From positions 868,001 to 932,000 of the forward strand of contig NZ_NFZS01000001.1 of assembly GCF_003264855.1 (NCBI RefSeq): 64,000 nucleotides of DNA, read 5' to 3'. The stretch comes from Dyella jiangningensis. GTDB taxonomy: Bacteria; Pseudomonadota; Gammaproteobacteria; Xanthomonadales; Rhodanobacteraceae. A program made the translations under genes and the position numbers. The notes beneath the pieces were generated by a model that did no database searches, was not told the DNA's origin, and saw only the letters and a program-made list of their open reading frames with translations. This document shows, piece after piece, positions 18,671 to 28,100 of the stretch (its first letter is position 1; the number at the start of each line of letters is the position of its first letter).

Positions 18671-19432
18671 TTACGTCCGGCGGCAGAGTAATACCACTTC
18701 ATCCACGCCCTGGGTCGAACCCATGCCGGCCCGCCATTGCAACGGCTTCTGCAGGCGTAGGCCGAGCGGCATCAGCACGTGGTTGTACCACCACAGCGCC
18801 CGCTCCCGATGGTGCGTGAGGTACCACTGGCCGATGGCGAGCAGTCGCGACGAATTGGCCTGCATGCCATAGACCGCGCTCTGCTCGATGGTCCAGCCGT
18901 GGGCCGCGAGGCGGCGCACCAGCATCACCGGCTCGTAGCGGCGGGCGTGCCCGACAAAATCGTCGAAGTCGGTCCACGCCTCCGGATGAAGCGGAACGGA
19001 AAGCAGCATGCGCGCATCTGGCGCAGCCACGCGCGAGAGCTCCTGCAAGGCGCGTTCGTCGTCGGGCAGGTGCTCCAGGATGTCCAGCGCGCAGATCAAA
19101 TCGAACCCGGCGGTCGGGCAGGGCAGGGCACTCAGCGAGCCGCGCATCGCGCTCGCGCCATGGGCGCGCAGGCCTTTGGTGGCTGAAGGGCTCAGGTCGA
19201 CGAAATACGTGCCGTCCAATGGCAGTCGCGGACGAAGTCCGGGAGCAACCTCCAGGCGACGCGGCAGCGCCATGGCGAGGTCCCGCACCATCGGCCACGT
19301 ATTGAAACGACGGGGGTCGACCAGACGCGAGCCCGCCCAGAGCGACTCGTAGAAATCTGCATTGATGCGACGGAGGTCCGCAGCGGTCCGTTGGGGAAGG
19401 GCGAGGCTGGGCATGCGCGCAGTGTGGCGCAT
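18671..19432 (-). CDS. Class I SAM-dependent methyltransferase
   Basis: A 253-residue (or 247 from the second Met at 19414) methyltransferase. The SAM-binding core shows FVDLSPSATKGLRAHGASA, then LSALPCPTAGFDLICALDIL and EHLPDDERALQELSRVAAPD (the post-I, acidic loop and motif IV region of type 11 methyltransferases). The glycine-rich motif I is unusual (YFVDLSPS rather than DxGxGxG). The tail has two hydrophobic stretches (LLAIGQWYLTHH, WWYNHVLMPLGLRL), suggesting membrane contact. Substrate unknown. Confidence 0.82.
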   Translation of the reverse strand: MRHTARMPSLALPQRTAADLRRINADFYESLWAGSRLVDPRRFNTWPMVRDLAMALPRRLEVAPGLRPRLPLDGTYFVDLSPSATKGLRAHGASAMRGSLSALPCPTAGFDLICALDILEHLPDDERALQELSRVAAPDARMLLSVPLHPEAWTDFDDFVGHARRYEPVMLVRRLAAHGWTIEQSAVYGMQANSSRLLAIGQWYLTHHRERALWWYNHVLMPLGLRLQKPLQWRAGMGSTQGVDEVVLLCRRT

Positions 19433-19442
19433 GAGGCTGACG

Positions 19443-19952
19443 TCAACGTGAAGTGCGCGTATGCAATTCAGTGCGCGCCATCACATCGTGGACGGTTCGA
19501 CGACGTGGATCGAGCGCCGCCATGCCAAACCACACGGCCCATGCGATGGCCACCGCCCACAGCGCGCCACGCGTGCCCATCCAGGGCGCCAGCCCGAGCA
19601 GCAGCAGCGGCAGTGCAGCGGCGAGCAGGCGGACCAGCGCCTGGCCAAACGTCAGCGGACCGCTATCGGCGCCGGTGACCCGGATGCGCCAGGGCCGCAT
19701 GCCCAGCGTCTGTCCGCCACGCATCCACGACGCGACGAAGTAGGCGGACACGACCAGGGCCTGCAGCGGCTGATACCACCACGCGATATGCGCGTGCCCG
19801 TTGCTGGTGATCAGCATGCCGCCGGTCACGCGCTGGCAGACATAGCCGACCACCATCACGATCGCGACCACGGCGAGCAGGTCATAGAGCAGCGCCATCA
19901 GGCGGCGCCACAACGGGCAGTACTCAGGAACGGTAGCGGTGATGGAAGTCAT
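19443..19952 (-). CDS. RDD family membrane protein
   Basis: A 169-residue inner-membrane protein. The first segment carries the arginine of the RDD pattern (CPLWRRLMALLYDLLAVVAI), the middle has GGQTLGMRPWRIRVT, and the end has AALDPRRRTVHDVMARTEL; these three blocks define the family. About four hydrophobic segments. Function of the family is poorly known. The ATG at 19952 is divergent from xerD, 64 bases away. Confidence 0.85.
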   Translation of the reverse strand: MTSITATVPEYCPLWRRLMALLYDLLAVVAIVMVVGYVCQRVTGGMLITSNGHAHIAWWYQPLQALVVSAYFVASWMRGGQTLGMRPWRIRVTGADSGPLTFGQALVRLLAAALPLLLLGLAPWMGTRGALWAVAIAWAVWFGMAALDPRRRTVHDVMARTELHTRTSR

Positions 19953-20016
19953 CGAACAGGCAGCCGGTAGGAAGGATCGCTTGCACGCGACGGGGCCGGC
20001 GGCGAGCATCGCGTCC

Positions 20017-20928
20017 ATGCAACAGGAATTCCCAAGTATCGCCGAAGCGGACCGTCTCAGCATCGATGCCTTCATCGAGCGCGTGTGGTCGGAGGATGGC
20101 CTGGCCGAGCGCACGCTCCAGGCCTATCGCCAGGATCTGGAGGCGCTGGCGCGCTGGCTCGCCACGCAGGGCCTCGGTTTGCGTAGCGCGCAGCGCCAGC
20201 ATCTGTCCGCCTACCACGGCAGCCAGCCGGTGGCGGTGCGCTCGCTGGCGCGGCGCCAGTCGGCCTTCCGCCGCTATTACGCCCACCTCGCGCGTACCGA
20301 GCCGGGGTTCGATGATCCGACCCTGCTGATCGAACGCCCGAAGACGCCGCGCAGCCTGCCCAAGGCACTGGCCGAGCGGGAGATCGAAGGCCTGCTGGAT
20401 GCGCCGGACGTCACCACCACCCTGGGCCTGCGCGACCGCGCCATGCTGGAGCTGATGTATGCCTCGGGCCTGCGCGTTTCGGAGCTGGTGGAACTGCCCC
20501 TCAGCGCGCTGAATCTGCGTCAGGGCGTGGTCCGCGTCACCGGCAAGGGCGGCAAGGATCGGCTGGTGCCGATCGGCGAGGTCGCTGCCGAGCGTATCGA
20601 GGCCTACCTGGCGACCGCGCGGCCTGCGCTGGCGAAGGGCCGGCAACCGCGGGCCCTGTTCCTCAGCAATCGCGGCGAGGGCATGACGCGCCAGATGTTC
20701 TGGACCCTGGTGAAGCGCCACGCATCGACGGTCGGCATCGTGCCCAAGCGCATCTCGCCCCACGTGCTGCGCCATTCCTTCGCCACCCACCTGCTCAACC
20801 ACGGCGCCGACCTGCGCGCCCTGCAGATGCTGCTGGGCCATAGCGCACTCAGCACCACGCAGATCTATACGCTGGTGGCGAAGGAAGGGCTCAAGCGCCT
20901 GCACGCGCAGCACCACCCGCGCGGCTGA
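20017..20928 (+). CDS. xerD: Site-specific tyrosine recombinase XerD
   Basis: A 303-residue recombinase that, with XerC, resolves chromosome dimers at dif under FtsK control. The N-terminal SAM-like domain (FIERVWSEDGLAERTLQAYR) precedes the catalytic domain. The catalytic set is complete: Arg153 (SGLRVSELVEL), Lys177 (TGKGGKDR), His249 and Arg252 (HVLRHSFATHLL), His275 (LLGHSALST) and Tyr284 (QIYTLV). The start at 20017 is chosen because upstream in-frame Met codons would overlap the divergent RDD gene. dsbC follows, a usual neighbour. Confidence 0.95.
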   Translation: MQQEFPSIAEADRLSIDAFIERVWSEDGLAERTLQAYRQDLEALARWLATQGLGLRSAQRQHLSAYHGSQPVAVRSLARRQSAFRRYYAHLARTEPGFDDPTLLIERPKTPRSLPKALAEREIEGLLDAPDVTTTLGLRDRAMLELMYASGLRVSELVELPLSALNLRQGVVRVTGKGGKDRLVPIGEVAAERIEAYLATARPALAKGRQPRALFLSNRGEGMTRQMFWTLVKRHASTVGIVPKRISPHVLRHSFATHLLNHGADLRALQMLLGHSALSTTQIYTLVAKEGLKRLHAQHHPRG

Positions 20929-21038
20929 GGCGTTTCCCGGGTGTGCAAATCCGCCGGCAGTCCGGTTCATCCGGCTGTGCGAGAATGGCATTTCCCCGTG
21001 TTTCCGCCAGGCGGAAACGCCGATCCATGAGGTAGACG

Positions 21039-21782
21039 ATGTTCAAGCAATGGTTGCTGGCGTTGTGCGTCAGCGGTTTCGCGCTCAGCGCCTGTGCGGC
21101 TCCCGACAGTACCGCGGCCGGTCCGGAAAGCACCGTGCGCAAGGCCGTGCTGTCGTTCGCACCCAAGGTGACCATCGATTCGGTGAAGCCCGCGCCGTTC
21201 CCGGGCTTCACCCAGGTGATCGCGTCGGGACAGCTGGTCTACGTGAGCAACGACGGCAAGTACATGTTGAACGGCGACGTGATCGACCTCGCCAACCAGC
21301 ACAACATCGACGGCTGGGCCGACTTCCGCAAGGCCGAACTGGCCAAGGTGCCCGAAACCGATCGCATCGTGTTCTCGCCGGCCAAGCCGCGCTATCGCGT
21401 CACCGTGTTCACCGACGTCAACTGCGCGTACTGCCGGCAGTTGCACGAGCACATCGCCGACTACAACAAGGCCGGCATCGCGATCGAGTACGTGGCATGG
21501 CCGCGCGAAGGCGTGACCGATGCAGCCGGCCGCACCACGCAGACCTACAACGAGATGGTGTCGGTATGGTGCTCGGCCGACCGCAAGGCCGCGTTCACCG
21601 CCGCCAAGCAGGGCAAGGCGCCCAAGGCAACCAACTGCCCCAACCCGGTGAAGGACGAGTTCGAGCTGGGCGTGAAGCTGGGCGTGAATGGAACGCCCTC
21701 CGTGATCGGTGAAGACGGCACGATGCTGGGCGGCTACATGACGCCGTCGCAAATGCTGCAGCGGCTCAGCAAGGGTAGTTGA
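21039..21782 (+). CDS. dsbC: Thiol:disulfide interchange protein DsbC (possible lipoprotein)
   Basis: A 247-residue periplasmic disulfide isomerase. After the signal there is a DsbC N-terminal dimerisation region (VRKAVLSFAPKVTIDSVKPA, then SNDGKYMLNGDVIDL) and a thioredoxin domain with the active-site CAYC (about residues 132-135) and a cis-Pro loop GVNGTPSVIG. Most DsbC proteins are soluble, but this signal peptide ends LSAC followed by AAP, a good lipobox, so the protein may be lipid-anchored. The second cysteine pair of DsbC is represented by VWCSADRK and ATNCPNP. Confidence 0.9.
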   Translation: MFKQWLLALCVSGFALSACAAPDSTAAGPESTVRKAVLSFAPKVTIDSVKPAPFPGFTQVIASGQLVYVSNDGKYMLNGDVIDLANQHNIDGWADFRKAELAKVPETDRIVFSPAKPRYRVTVFTDVNCAYCRQLHEHIADYNKAGIAIEYVAWPREGVTDAAGRTTQTYNEMVSVWCSADRKAAFTAAKQGKAPKATNCPNPVKDEFELGVKLGVNGTPSVIGEDGTMLGGYMTPSQMLQRLSKGS

Positions 21783-21856
21783 GGCGTTCGGGGTCGTTCG
21801 TGTTGGCGCGGTTCTCCAGCGCGCCTTTGTCCCGCGCCGCAGCTCTTGCCCCTCCA

Positions 21857-21884
21857 TGTAGGAGCGCACCCAGTGCGCGACCGC
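21857..21884. repeat. Single REP arm
   Basis: Left-arm REP only (TGTAGGAGCGCACCCAGTGC onward, then GCGACCGCC), with no inverted partner within 400 bp in matching orientation. Confidence 0.85.
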
Positions 21885-22018
21885 CTTTCGCGCCGGTTTT
21901 CATCTGCAGTCGTCCCGGCGTAGGCGGGACGGAGCGCGGCGCGCGCAGAACGCCTGAATTGCGGCTCGAAGGGGCGAGCGAAGCAATCACCAGTAGCATC
22001 ATTTTTCGGTTGTCGCGA

Positions 22019-22257
22019 TACCGGCAGGTTGCTCTCCTGCGGCGGGCTTCCGTCCTCCTGCCGGAGGCCGGGTCACTTCTCTTTGCAAGGCCAAAGAGAA
22101 GTAACCAAGAGAAAGGCCACCCCGATGCCGCGCCCCTGCGGGGTCGCAGACGGGAGGCGGGTGGATCGACAGGGCGTCCTGCCCTGACGATCCACTGGCC
22201 GGCGTCCTGCCGGCCACCCTGCGGGCTGATCCACCTCCCGTCTGCTCGCGGCATAGG
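22019..22257. repeat. Composite structured repeat (AAAGAGAAGTAACC family plus nested hairpins)
   Basis: The left part (about 22070-22118) is a palindromic repeat GTCACTTCTCTTTGC-AAGG-CCAAAGAGAAGTAACC; a second copy with the same core is at about 33430-33480. The right part (22125-22254) has nested perfect stems: 8 bp (22125-22132 with 22247-22254), 12 bp (22146-22157 with 22234-22245), an inner hairpin 22161-22195 and a second hairpin 22197-22215. Both inner hairpins have the loop GTCCT. Likely a transcribed or mobile non-coding element; function unknown. Confidence 0.75.
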
Positions 22258-22302
22258 GGAGGGAAGGTCAAAGACCAGAGCCAAGAGCGGGGCTCTCTTC
22301 CC

Positions 22303-22376
22303 TGTAGGAGCGCACCCAGTGCGCGACCGCAGAGGTAATAGATACGCTGCGGTCGCGCACTGGGTGCGCTCCTACA
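22303..22376. repeat. REPIN, 74-bp class
   Basis: Same arms and spacer type (CAGAGGTAATAGATACGCTG) as the element at 13624-13697, including a shared left flank with AGAGC-AAGAGCGG. Confidence 0.88.
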
Positions 22377-22431
22377 GGGGGGAGGCACGAGCAGCGGCGC
22401 GTGCGGAAACCGTCGCGTGACACCGCGACTG

Positions 22432-23334
22432 TTACACCTCGTGATGCAATCCCTCTGCCTGCACCGCAGCACCGCCACGCGGCACCAGCTCCACCAGGTA
22501 CATTGCCGCCAACACCAGCGTGCCGCCGACCACCATGCGCCAGGTGAGCGCATCGTTGCCGAAGGTCACCGCGAAGCCTGCGGCGAATACCGGCTCCATC
22601 GTCATAACGATGGCCGCCCGCGTCGGCGAGAGGTGTGCCTGCGCCCAGGTCTGCACGAGCATGGCGCCCGCGCCGGCAGCCAGCGCCATGTAGATCACCG
22701 CCAGCCACGCGCCGCCGTCTGGCGGCAGGCTTGGACCCGATGGCAGCGTGGCGAGAAGGCAGATCAGCGCGATCACCAGCATCTGCACGGCGGACAGTGC
22801 GAACGCGTTGCCCGGCCGTGACCAGGCGCCGAGGCCGACGATGTGCAGGCCATACAGCAACGCCGAGATCAGCGTGAGCCACACGCCGTAGCCGATGCTG
22901 AAGCCGTGCAGCGCGAGCAGTCCGAGACCGCCCACGGAAAGCAGTACCGCGATCCACGTGATGGAGGGCAGGCGCTGGCGCAACAGGACGGTGCCGAGCA
23001 GTGGCGTGAAAACCACATACATGCCCGTGACGAAACCGCTGATGCTCGCCGAGGTGTGTTCCAGACCCGAGGTCTGCAGCAATTGCGCGATGCCATACAT
23101 GGCGCCCAGCGCGATGCCTTGCAGCCATTCGCGACGGCCCAGGCGCAGCAGGTGGCGATGGAACAGCGCGATCATCACCAGGGCGGCGATCACGAAACGC
23201 ACGGCAAGGAAATCCGCCACCGCCATGCGCGCCACCAGATCCTTGATGAGGAAGAAGGTGGAGCCCCAGATGGCGGTGACGCTGATCAGTCCGAACGTGG
23301 CGAGCGCCGCGGTGCGCTTGTCCGTCGCGCTCAT
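22432..23334 (-). CDS. EamA/DMT family transporter
   Basis: A 300-residue inner-membrane protein with about ten hydrophobic helices in two EamA halves (VTAIWGSTFFLIKDLVAR at the start; IYMALAAGAGAMLVQTWAQA and TRAAIVMTMEPVFAAGFA in the second half). Members export amino acids or metabolites; the substrate is not evident. The start at 23334 overlaps the stop of the glycosyltransferase gene as ATGA, so the two are coupled. Confidence 0.9.
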   Translation of the reverse strand: MSATDKRTAALATFGLISVTAIWGSTFFLIKDLVARMAVADFLAVRFVIAALVMIALFHRHLLRLGRREWLQGIALGAMYGIAQLLQTSGLEHTSASISGFVTGMYVVFTPLLGTVLLRQRLPSITWIAVLLSVGGLGLLALHGFSIGYGVWLTLISALLYGLHIVGLGAWSRPGNAFALSAVQMLVIALICLLATLPSGPSLPPDGGAWLAVIYMALAAGAGAMLVQTWAQAHLSPTRAAIVMTMEPVFAAGFAVTFGNDALTWRMVVGGTLVLAAMYLVELVPRGGAAVQAEGLHHEV

Positions 23335-24239
23335 GCGTTGTTCCCATGGGCCAGCCGGCGTCGCAGCAGACGCAGCCACTGACCGGGAATCTGCAGCAGG
23401 AAATGCGACCAGATGCCAAGCCACACCAGGGCGGACACCCACGGCTTGCGTGCTTCAGGGTCGAACTTGCGGAACCAGCGCCACATGCCGCGATGCTTGT
23501 GGCGACTGACGAAGACCGGGCGATGCCGGCTCGAACTGCCCTTGCCGTGCAGCACGCGCACGTCGCCGGCGAGCATCACCTTGTAGCCCGCGTCGCGAAC
23601 GCGACGGCACAGGTCGAGGTCTTCGCAATGCAGGAAATAGGCTTCGTCAAAGCCCGCCAGGTAATCGAAGAGGCGTCGCGGCAGCACCATCAGCGCGCCG
23701 GACACGGCTTCCGCCTCCACCAGCTCGTGCGGAATCGGGCCTTCGATGTTCACGCCTTCGCCGGGCCGGTTGAACATGGTGTTCAAGGAACGCTTGAGCA
23801 GCGGGTCGCGGCGGTAGGAGGCCGGATCGGGTTCGCCGTTCTCGTCGCAGACCACGGCGCCGACAAGACCGACGCGTTGCTGCGTGGCGAGGACGTCGAG
23901 CAGGCGGACCAGCGTCGCGTTGTCGATCAGGCAGTCGGGGTTGAGCACCAGCACCGTCTTGCCGTGCGCGTGCGATACGCCGCGGTTCACGGCCGGGCCG
24001 AAGCCGAGGTTTGCATGGTTGTAGACCACCTGCAGCCGGGCGTCATTTTCATGCGCACGCGCGATGGCCTGCGGAATGCCGTCGGCCGACGCGTTGTCGA
24101 CCAGGATCATTTCCAACGGCAGTTCGCACGCCAGCACGCGACGCACGCAGTCGCGCAGGGTGGGCCCGCTGTCGGCGGCGACCACGATCACGCTGAGCGG
24201 CAGCAGGGAAGAGACGGCTTGGGTGGTATCGGTATTCAC
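23331..24239 (-). CDS. Glycosyltransferase family 2
   Basis: A 302-residue GT-A glycosyltransferase. The N-terminal domain has PLSVIVVAADSGPTLRDCVR, the nucleotide-binding VDNASADG and NLGFGPAVNRG, and the metal-binding region VLVLNPDCLID. Later come EAVSGALMVLPRRLFDYLAG and FDEAYFLHCEDLDLCRRVRD, typical of rhamnosyl/galactosyl transferases of the WcaA/RfbF group. A C-terminal hydrophobic segment suggests membrane association. The start codon is GTG. Probably acts in surface polysaccharide assembly; the sugar is unknown. Confidence 0.9.
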   Translation of the reverse strand: MNTDTTQAVSSLLPLSVIVVAADSGPTLRDCVRRVLACELPLEMILVDNASADGIPQAIARAHENDARLQVVYNHANLGFGPAVNRGVSHAHGKTVLVLNPDCLIDNATLVRLLDVLATQQRVGLVGAVVCDENGEPDPASYRRDPLLKRSLNTMFNRPGEGVNIEGPIPHELVEAEAVSGALMVLPRRLFDYLAGFDEAYFLHCEDLDLCRRVRDAGYKVMLAGDVRVLHGKGSSSRHRPVFVSRHKHRGMWRWFRKFDPEARKPWVSALVWLGIWSHFLLQIPGQWLRLLRRRLAHGNNA

Positions 24240-24309
24240 TGCGACAAGTATGCGTGAGGTGATGCGTGTTCTGGATGTGAAAGACCGTCGATCTTGCCCG
24301 AAGTCGGCT

Positions 24310-25062
24310 TCAGTGCGAGCGACCGCGCCCGAGCACTTCGTGGAGTGGTGCCGGTACGCCCTCCTCGCCGCGGGCCAGCCAGGGCTGCTCGCCTTCCCAG
24401 CCGCTGAGCACCCATCCGGCCAGCCGATAAAGATGGTCGCTGCGTCTGTCCCACAGGATTTCGCCCCGGTCCCCCGGCAATCGGGCGGCGAACCATCGAC
24501 CGCCCGGGCCGAAGCAGCAGCGGGGGCTGGCGCGTTCGATCACGCGGCCTTGCGCGAACACGTAGCGTCCGCGCCCGGGGCCGCGTGCTTCGTACCGTAC
24601 GGATTCGCCGTCGGGATCGGTGAATGCCTCCCGTGCCTCGCTCCAGGCAACGCGGGTGAGCTCGATGATGTGCGCGGGCGGACCGATCGGCGCCAACGCA
24701 AGCTCGCTCCATTCCGGCGTGGCCGCTGCCGCTGGCGCGCGCCTGACGCGGCGGTCAAGCAGTGATTCCATCAGCGCAAGCAGGGAATAAGCGACCAGCG
24801 CGCCGAGCAAGGCCGCAGCCCAGGTGAGCGGGCCGCCACCCCAGGCACGTTGCGCCGCGAACAGCACGCCGGGAAGTCCCCAATACAGGCCGCGCCGACT
24901 GAGCTCGGCATAGTGCTCGATGCGGTGACGGAACATCACCGCGCCCAGTACCAGCAGCAGCCATAGCGGCAGCCCCATCCACCAGGGCAGCAGCGCCATC
25001 GCGATCGTCCACGCCGCCGCCGGCAGCAGGGTCACCCACCGGCGGCTCGCGTGGGTGGCCAC
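24310..25062 (-). CDS. Uncharacterised membrane protein downstream of purL
   Basis: A 250-residue protein from a GTG start. Residues 12-125 hold four hydrophobic segments (LLPAAAWTIAMALLPWWMGL, LWLLLVLGAVMF, GLPGVLFAAQRAW and LTWAAALLGALVAYSLLALM). The last ~130 residues are soluble and carry EREA-free, Trp-rich patches (RYVFAQGRVIERASPRCCFG, GEILWDRRSDHLYRLAGWVL). I do not recognise the family with certainty. It begins 39 bases after purL ends and may be cotranscribed with it and with the glycosyltransferase gene 70 bases further on. Confidence 0.7.
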   Translation of the reverse strand: MATHASRRWVTLLPAAAWTIAMALLPWWMGLPLWLLLVLGAVMFRHRIEHYAELSRRGLYWGLPGVLFAAQRAWGGGPLTWAAALLGALVAYSLLALMESLLDRRVRRAPAAAATPEWSELALAPIGPPAHIIELTRVAWSEAREAFTDPDGESVRYEARGPGRGRYVFAQGRVIERASPRCCFGPGGRWFAARLPGDRGEILWDRRSDHLYRLAGWVLSGWEGEQPWLARGEEGVPAPLHEVLGRGRSH

Positions 25063-25101
25063 GTCAGGTCGGCAGCAGCGGCCTGGCGTGGCGGCGCGTC
25101 A

Positions 25102-28100
25102 TCAGCCGCACCACACCCGGGCGTTGCGGAACATGCGCATCCACGGCGAATCCTCGCCCCACTTCTCCGGATGCCAGCTCATCTGCACGGTGCGGAACAC
25201 GCGTTCCGGATGCGGCATCATGATGGTGATGCGACCATCCGCGGCGGTGAAGCCGGTGAGGCCGCCGGGCGAGCCGTTCGGATTGAGCGGGTAGTCTTCG
25301 GTGGGCCGGCCGCGGTTGTCGACGTAGCGCAGCGCGCCACCGGACTTCGACGGGCTGCAGCTGTGCGGAAAGCTCACGCGGCCTTCGCCGTGCGCCACCG
25401 CGACCGGAATGCGCGAGCCGGCCATGCCCTTGAAGAAGATGCTCGGCGAATCGAGCACTTCCAGCGTGGCCACGCGCGCTTCGTACTGTTCAGACGCATT
25501 GCGCAGGAACTTCGGCCAATGCTGGGCGCCAGGGATGATGTCCTTCAGCTGGCTCATCATCTGGCAGCCGTTGCACACGCCCAGCGCGAAACGCTGGGCG
25601 TCGGCGAAGAACGTGCTGAACTCGGCGCGCAGGTATTCGTTGTACAGGATGGACGTGGCCCAGCCGCGACCTGCGCCCAGCACGTCGCCATAGGAGAAGC
25701 CACCGCATGCCGCAAGACCGCGGAAATCAGCGAGCTTGATGCGGCCGCTGGCGAGGTCGGACATATGGACGTCCACGGCGTCGAAGCCGGCGCGCGTGAA
25801 CGCCGCCGCCATTTCCACCTGGCCATTGACGCCTTGTTCGCGCAGCACGGCCACGCGCGGACGCGCGCCCTTGTTGATGTAGGGCGCGGCGATATCGTCG
25901 GACGGGTCGAAGGTGAGCTTGGGACTGATGCCCGGATCGGCATCGTCCAGGCGCCATTCGTTCTCGGCGTCGGCGCTGATCGGGTTGTCGCGCAGGCGCT
26001 GCATCGCGTAGCTGGTTTCGTTCCACGCTTCGAACAGCGTGCGCCAGTTCCACTTGAACTGCGTCTCGCCGTTGTGGAACAGCTTGATGCCCAGCTTTTC
26101 CTTCGGCCGGCCGATGCGATAGGCCATGCTGGTGAGTTCGTGTTTCACCAGCAGCGCTTCGAATGCTTCGCGATTGGCCGTGCCCACCTGCACCACCGCG
26201 CCGAGTTCTTCATTGAACAGCGCGCGCAAGGCGGCTTCGGCCCAGCCGTCGAGATGGATTTCCAGGCCGCAATGGCCGGCGAAGGCCATTTCCAGCAGCG
26301 TGACGATGACGCCGCCATCGGAACGATCGTGATAGGCCAGCAGCAGACCGTTGGCGTTCGCTTCCTGCACGAGGTTGAACAGCGACTTCAGGCGCTTGGC
26401 GTCGTCCAGGTCCGGCGGCACGCCACCGCCTCGGTTGAACACCTGCGTGAGCGCGGAGCCGCCGAGGCGGTCGCGGCAGGCGCCGAGGTCGAGCAGCCAC
26501 AGTTCGGAGTCGCCGCGATCCAGGCGCAGTTGCGGCGTGAGCGTGCGGCGCACGTCGGTGACACGGGCAAAGCCGGTGATCACCAGCGATACCGGCGACA
26601 CGGTGCGCTGCGTGGTGTCGCCATCCTTCCACACGGTCTGCATGGACAACGAGTCCTTGCCGACCGGAATGGAGATGTCCAGCTCCGGGCACAGTTCCAT
26701 GCCGACGGCCTTCACGGCGTCGAACAGGGCGGCATCTTCGCTGCCGTAGTTCACCGCGGCCATCCAGTTCGCCGAGAGGCGCACTTCGCCTAGCGAGGCG
26801 ATCGGCGCGGCGGCGAGGTTGGTGATGGCTTCGCCCACCGCAAGGCGAGCGGCGTCGGCGCTATTGAGCAGCGCCACCGGGGCGCGCTCGGCCATCGCCA
26901 TCGCTTCGCCGGTGTAGCCGTCGAAATCGGTGATGGTGACGGCGGCATCGGCCACCGGCACCTGCCACGGGCCGACCATCGGGTCGCGGTGGTTGAGGCC
27001 ACCGACGGTGCGGTCGCCGATGGTGATGAGGAAGCTCTTGCTGCCCACCGTGGGCAGGCGCAGCACGCGCAGCAGGGCCTCGTCCATGCTGATGCCGGCA
27101 AGGTCGGGCACCAGGTCCACGCGCGGCTTCACGTGATGCGCATCGCGATGCATGCGCGGCGGCTTGCCGAACAGCACGTCCATCGGCAGGTCGATCACCG
27201 TGGTATCGGTGCGCGGGTCATGTACCACCAGGCGACGCTCGGAGGTGGCTTCGCCGACCACGGCATACGGGCAACGCTCGCGCTGGCAGTAGCCCTCGAA
27301 TTCCTCGAGATCGGCCGCGCCGATGGCGAGCACGTAGCGCTCCTGCGACTCGTTGCTCCACAGCTGCATCGGCGACAGCGAGGGGTCGTCGCACGGCACC
27401 TTGGAAAGGTCGATGCGGCCACCGACGCCGGCGTCGTTGAGCAGTTCCGGAATCGCGTTGGACAGGCCGCCCGCACCCACGTCATGCACGCTGACGATCG
27501 GGTTCTGGTCGCGGCGGGCCCAGCAGCTGTCGATCACCTGCTGCGCGCGACGCTCCATCTCGGCGTTGTCGCGCTGCACGGAGGCGAAGTCCAGCTCCTT
27601 GCTCGAGGTGCCCGACGACACCGACGAGGCAGCGCCGCCGCCCAGGCCGATCAGCATGGCCGGGCCGCCCAGCACGATCACCTTGTTGCCCGGCTGCACG
27701 TCGCGCTTCTGTACGTGGTTCGCGCAGATGTTGGCGAGGCCGCCGGCAATCATGATCGGCTTGTCGTAGCCGCGGCGCACGCCGGCTTCGCCGGTTTCGT
27801 GCTCGTAGGTACGGAAATAGCCACCCAGGGCAGGGCGGCCGAATTCGTTGTTGAACGCGGCGGCACCCAGCGGACCATCGCGCATGATTTCGAACGCCGT
27901 GGCCATGTGCGGCGGCAATGGGCGTTCCACTTCCCACGGACGCGGCTTGCCCGGGATGCGCAGGTCCGATACCGAGAAACCGGTGAGGCCCGCCTTCGGC
28001 TTGGCACCCCGACCGGTCGCACCCTCGTCGCGGATCTCGCCGCCGGCGCCGGTGGCTGCGCCCGGCCACGGTGCAATGGCGGTCGGGTGATTGTGCGTCT

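Larger units (their letters stand above)
21783..22431. other. 649-bp intergenic region made of repeats
   Basis: Between the convergent dsbC and EamA genes. It contains a single REP (21857-21884), a CCGG-type repeat remnant near 21910-21930, a long structured element (22019-22257) and a 74-bp REPIN (22303-22376). No gene is supported. Confidence 0.8.

Noticed and set aside
20017-20928. Tyrosine recombinase as sign of an integrated element
   Set aside because: It is the housekeeping XerD with complete catalytic set next to dsbC. No attachment sites or phage genes nearby.
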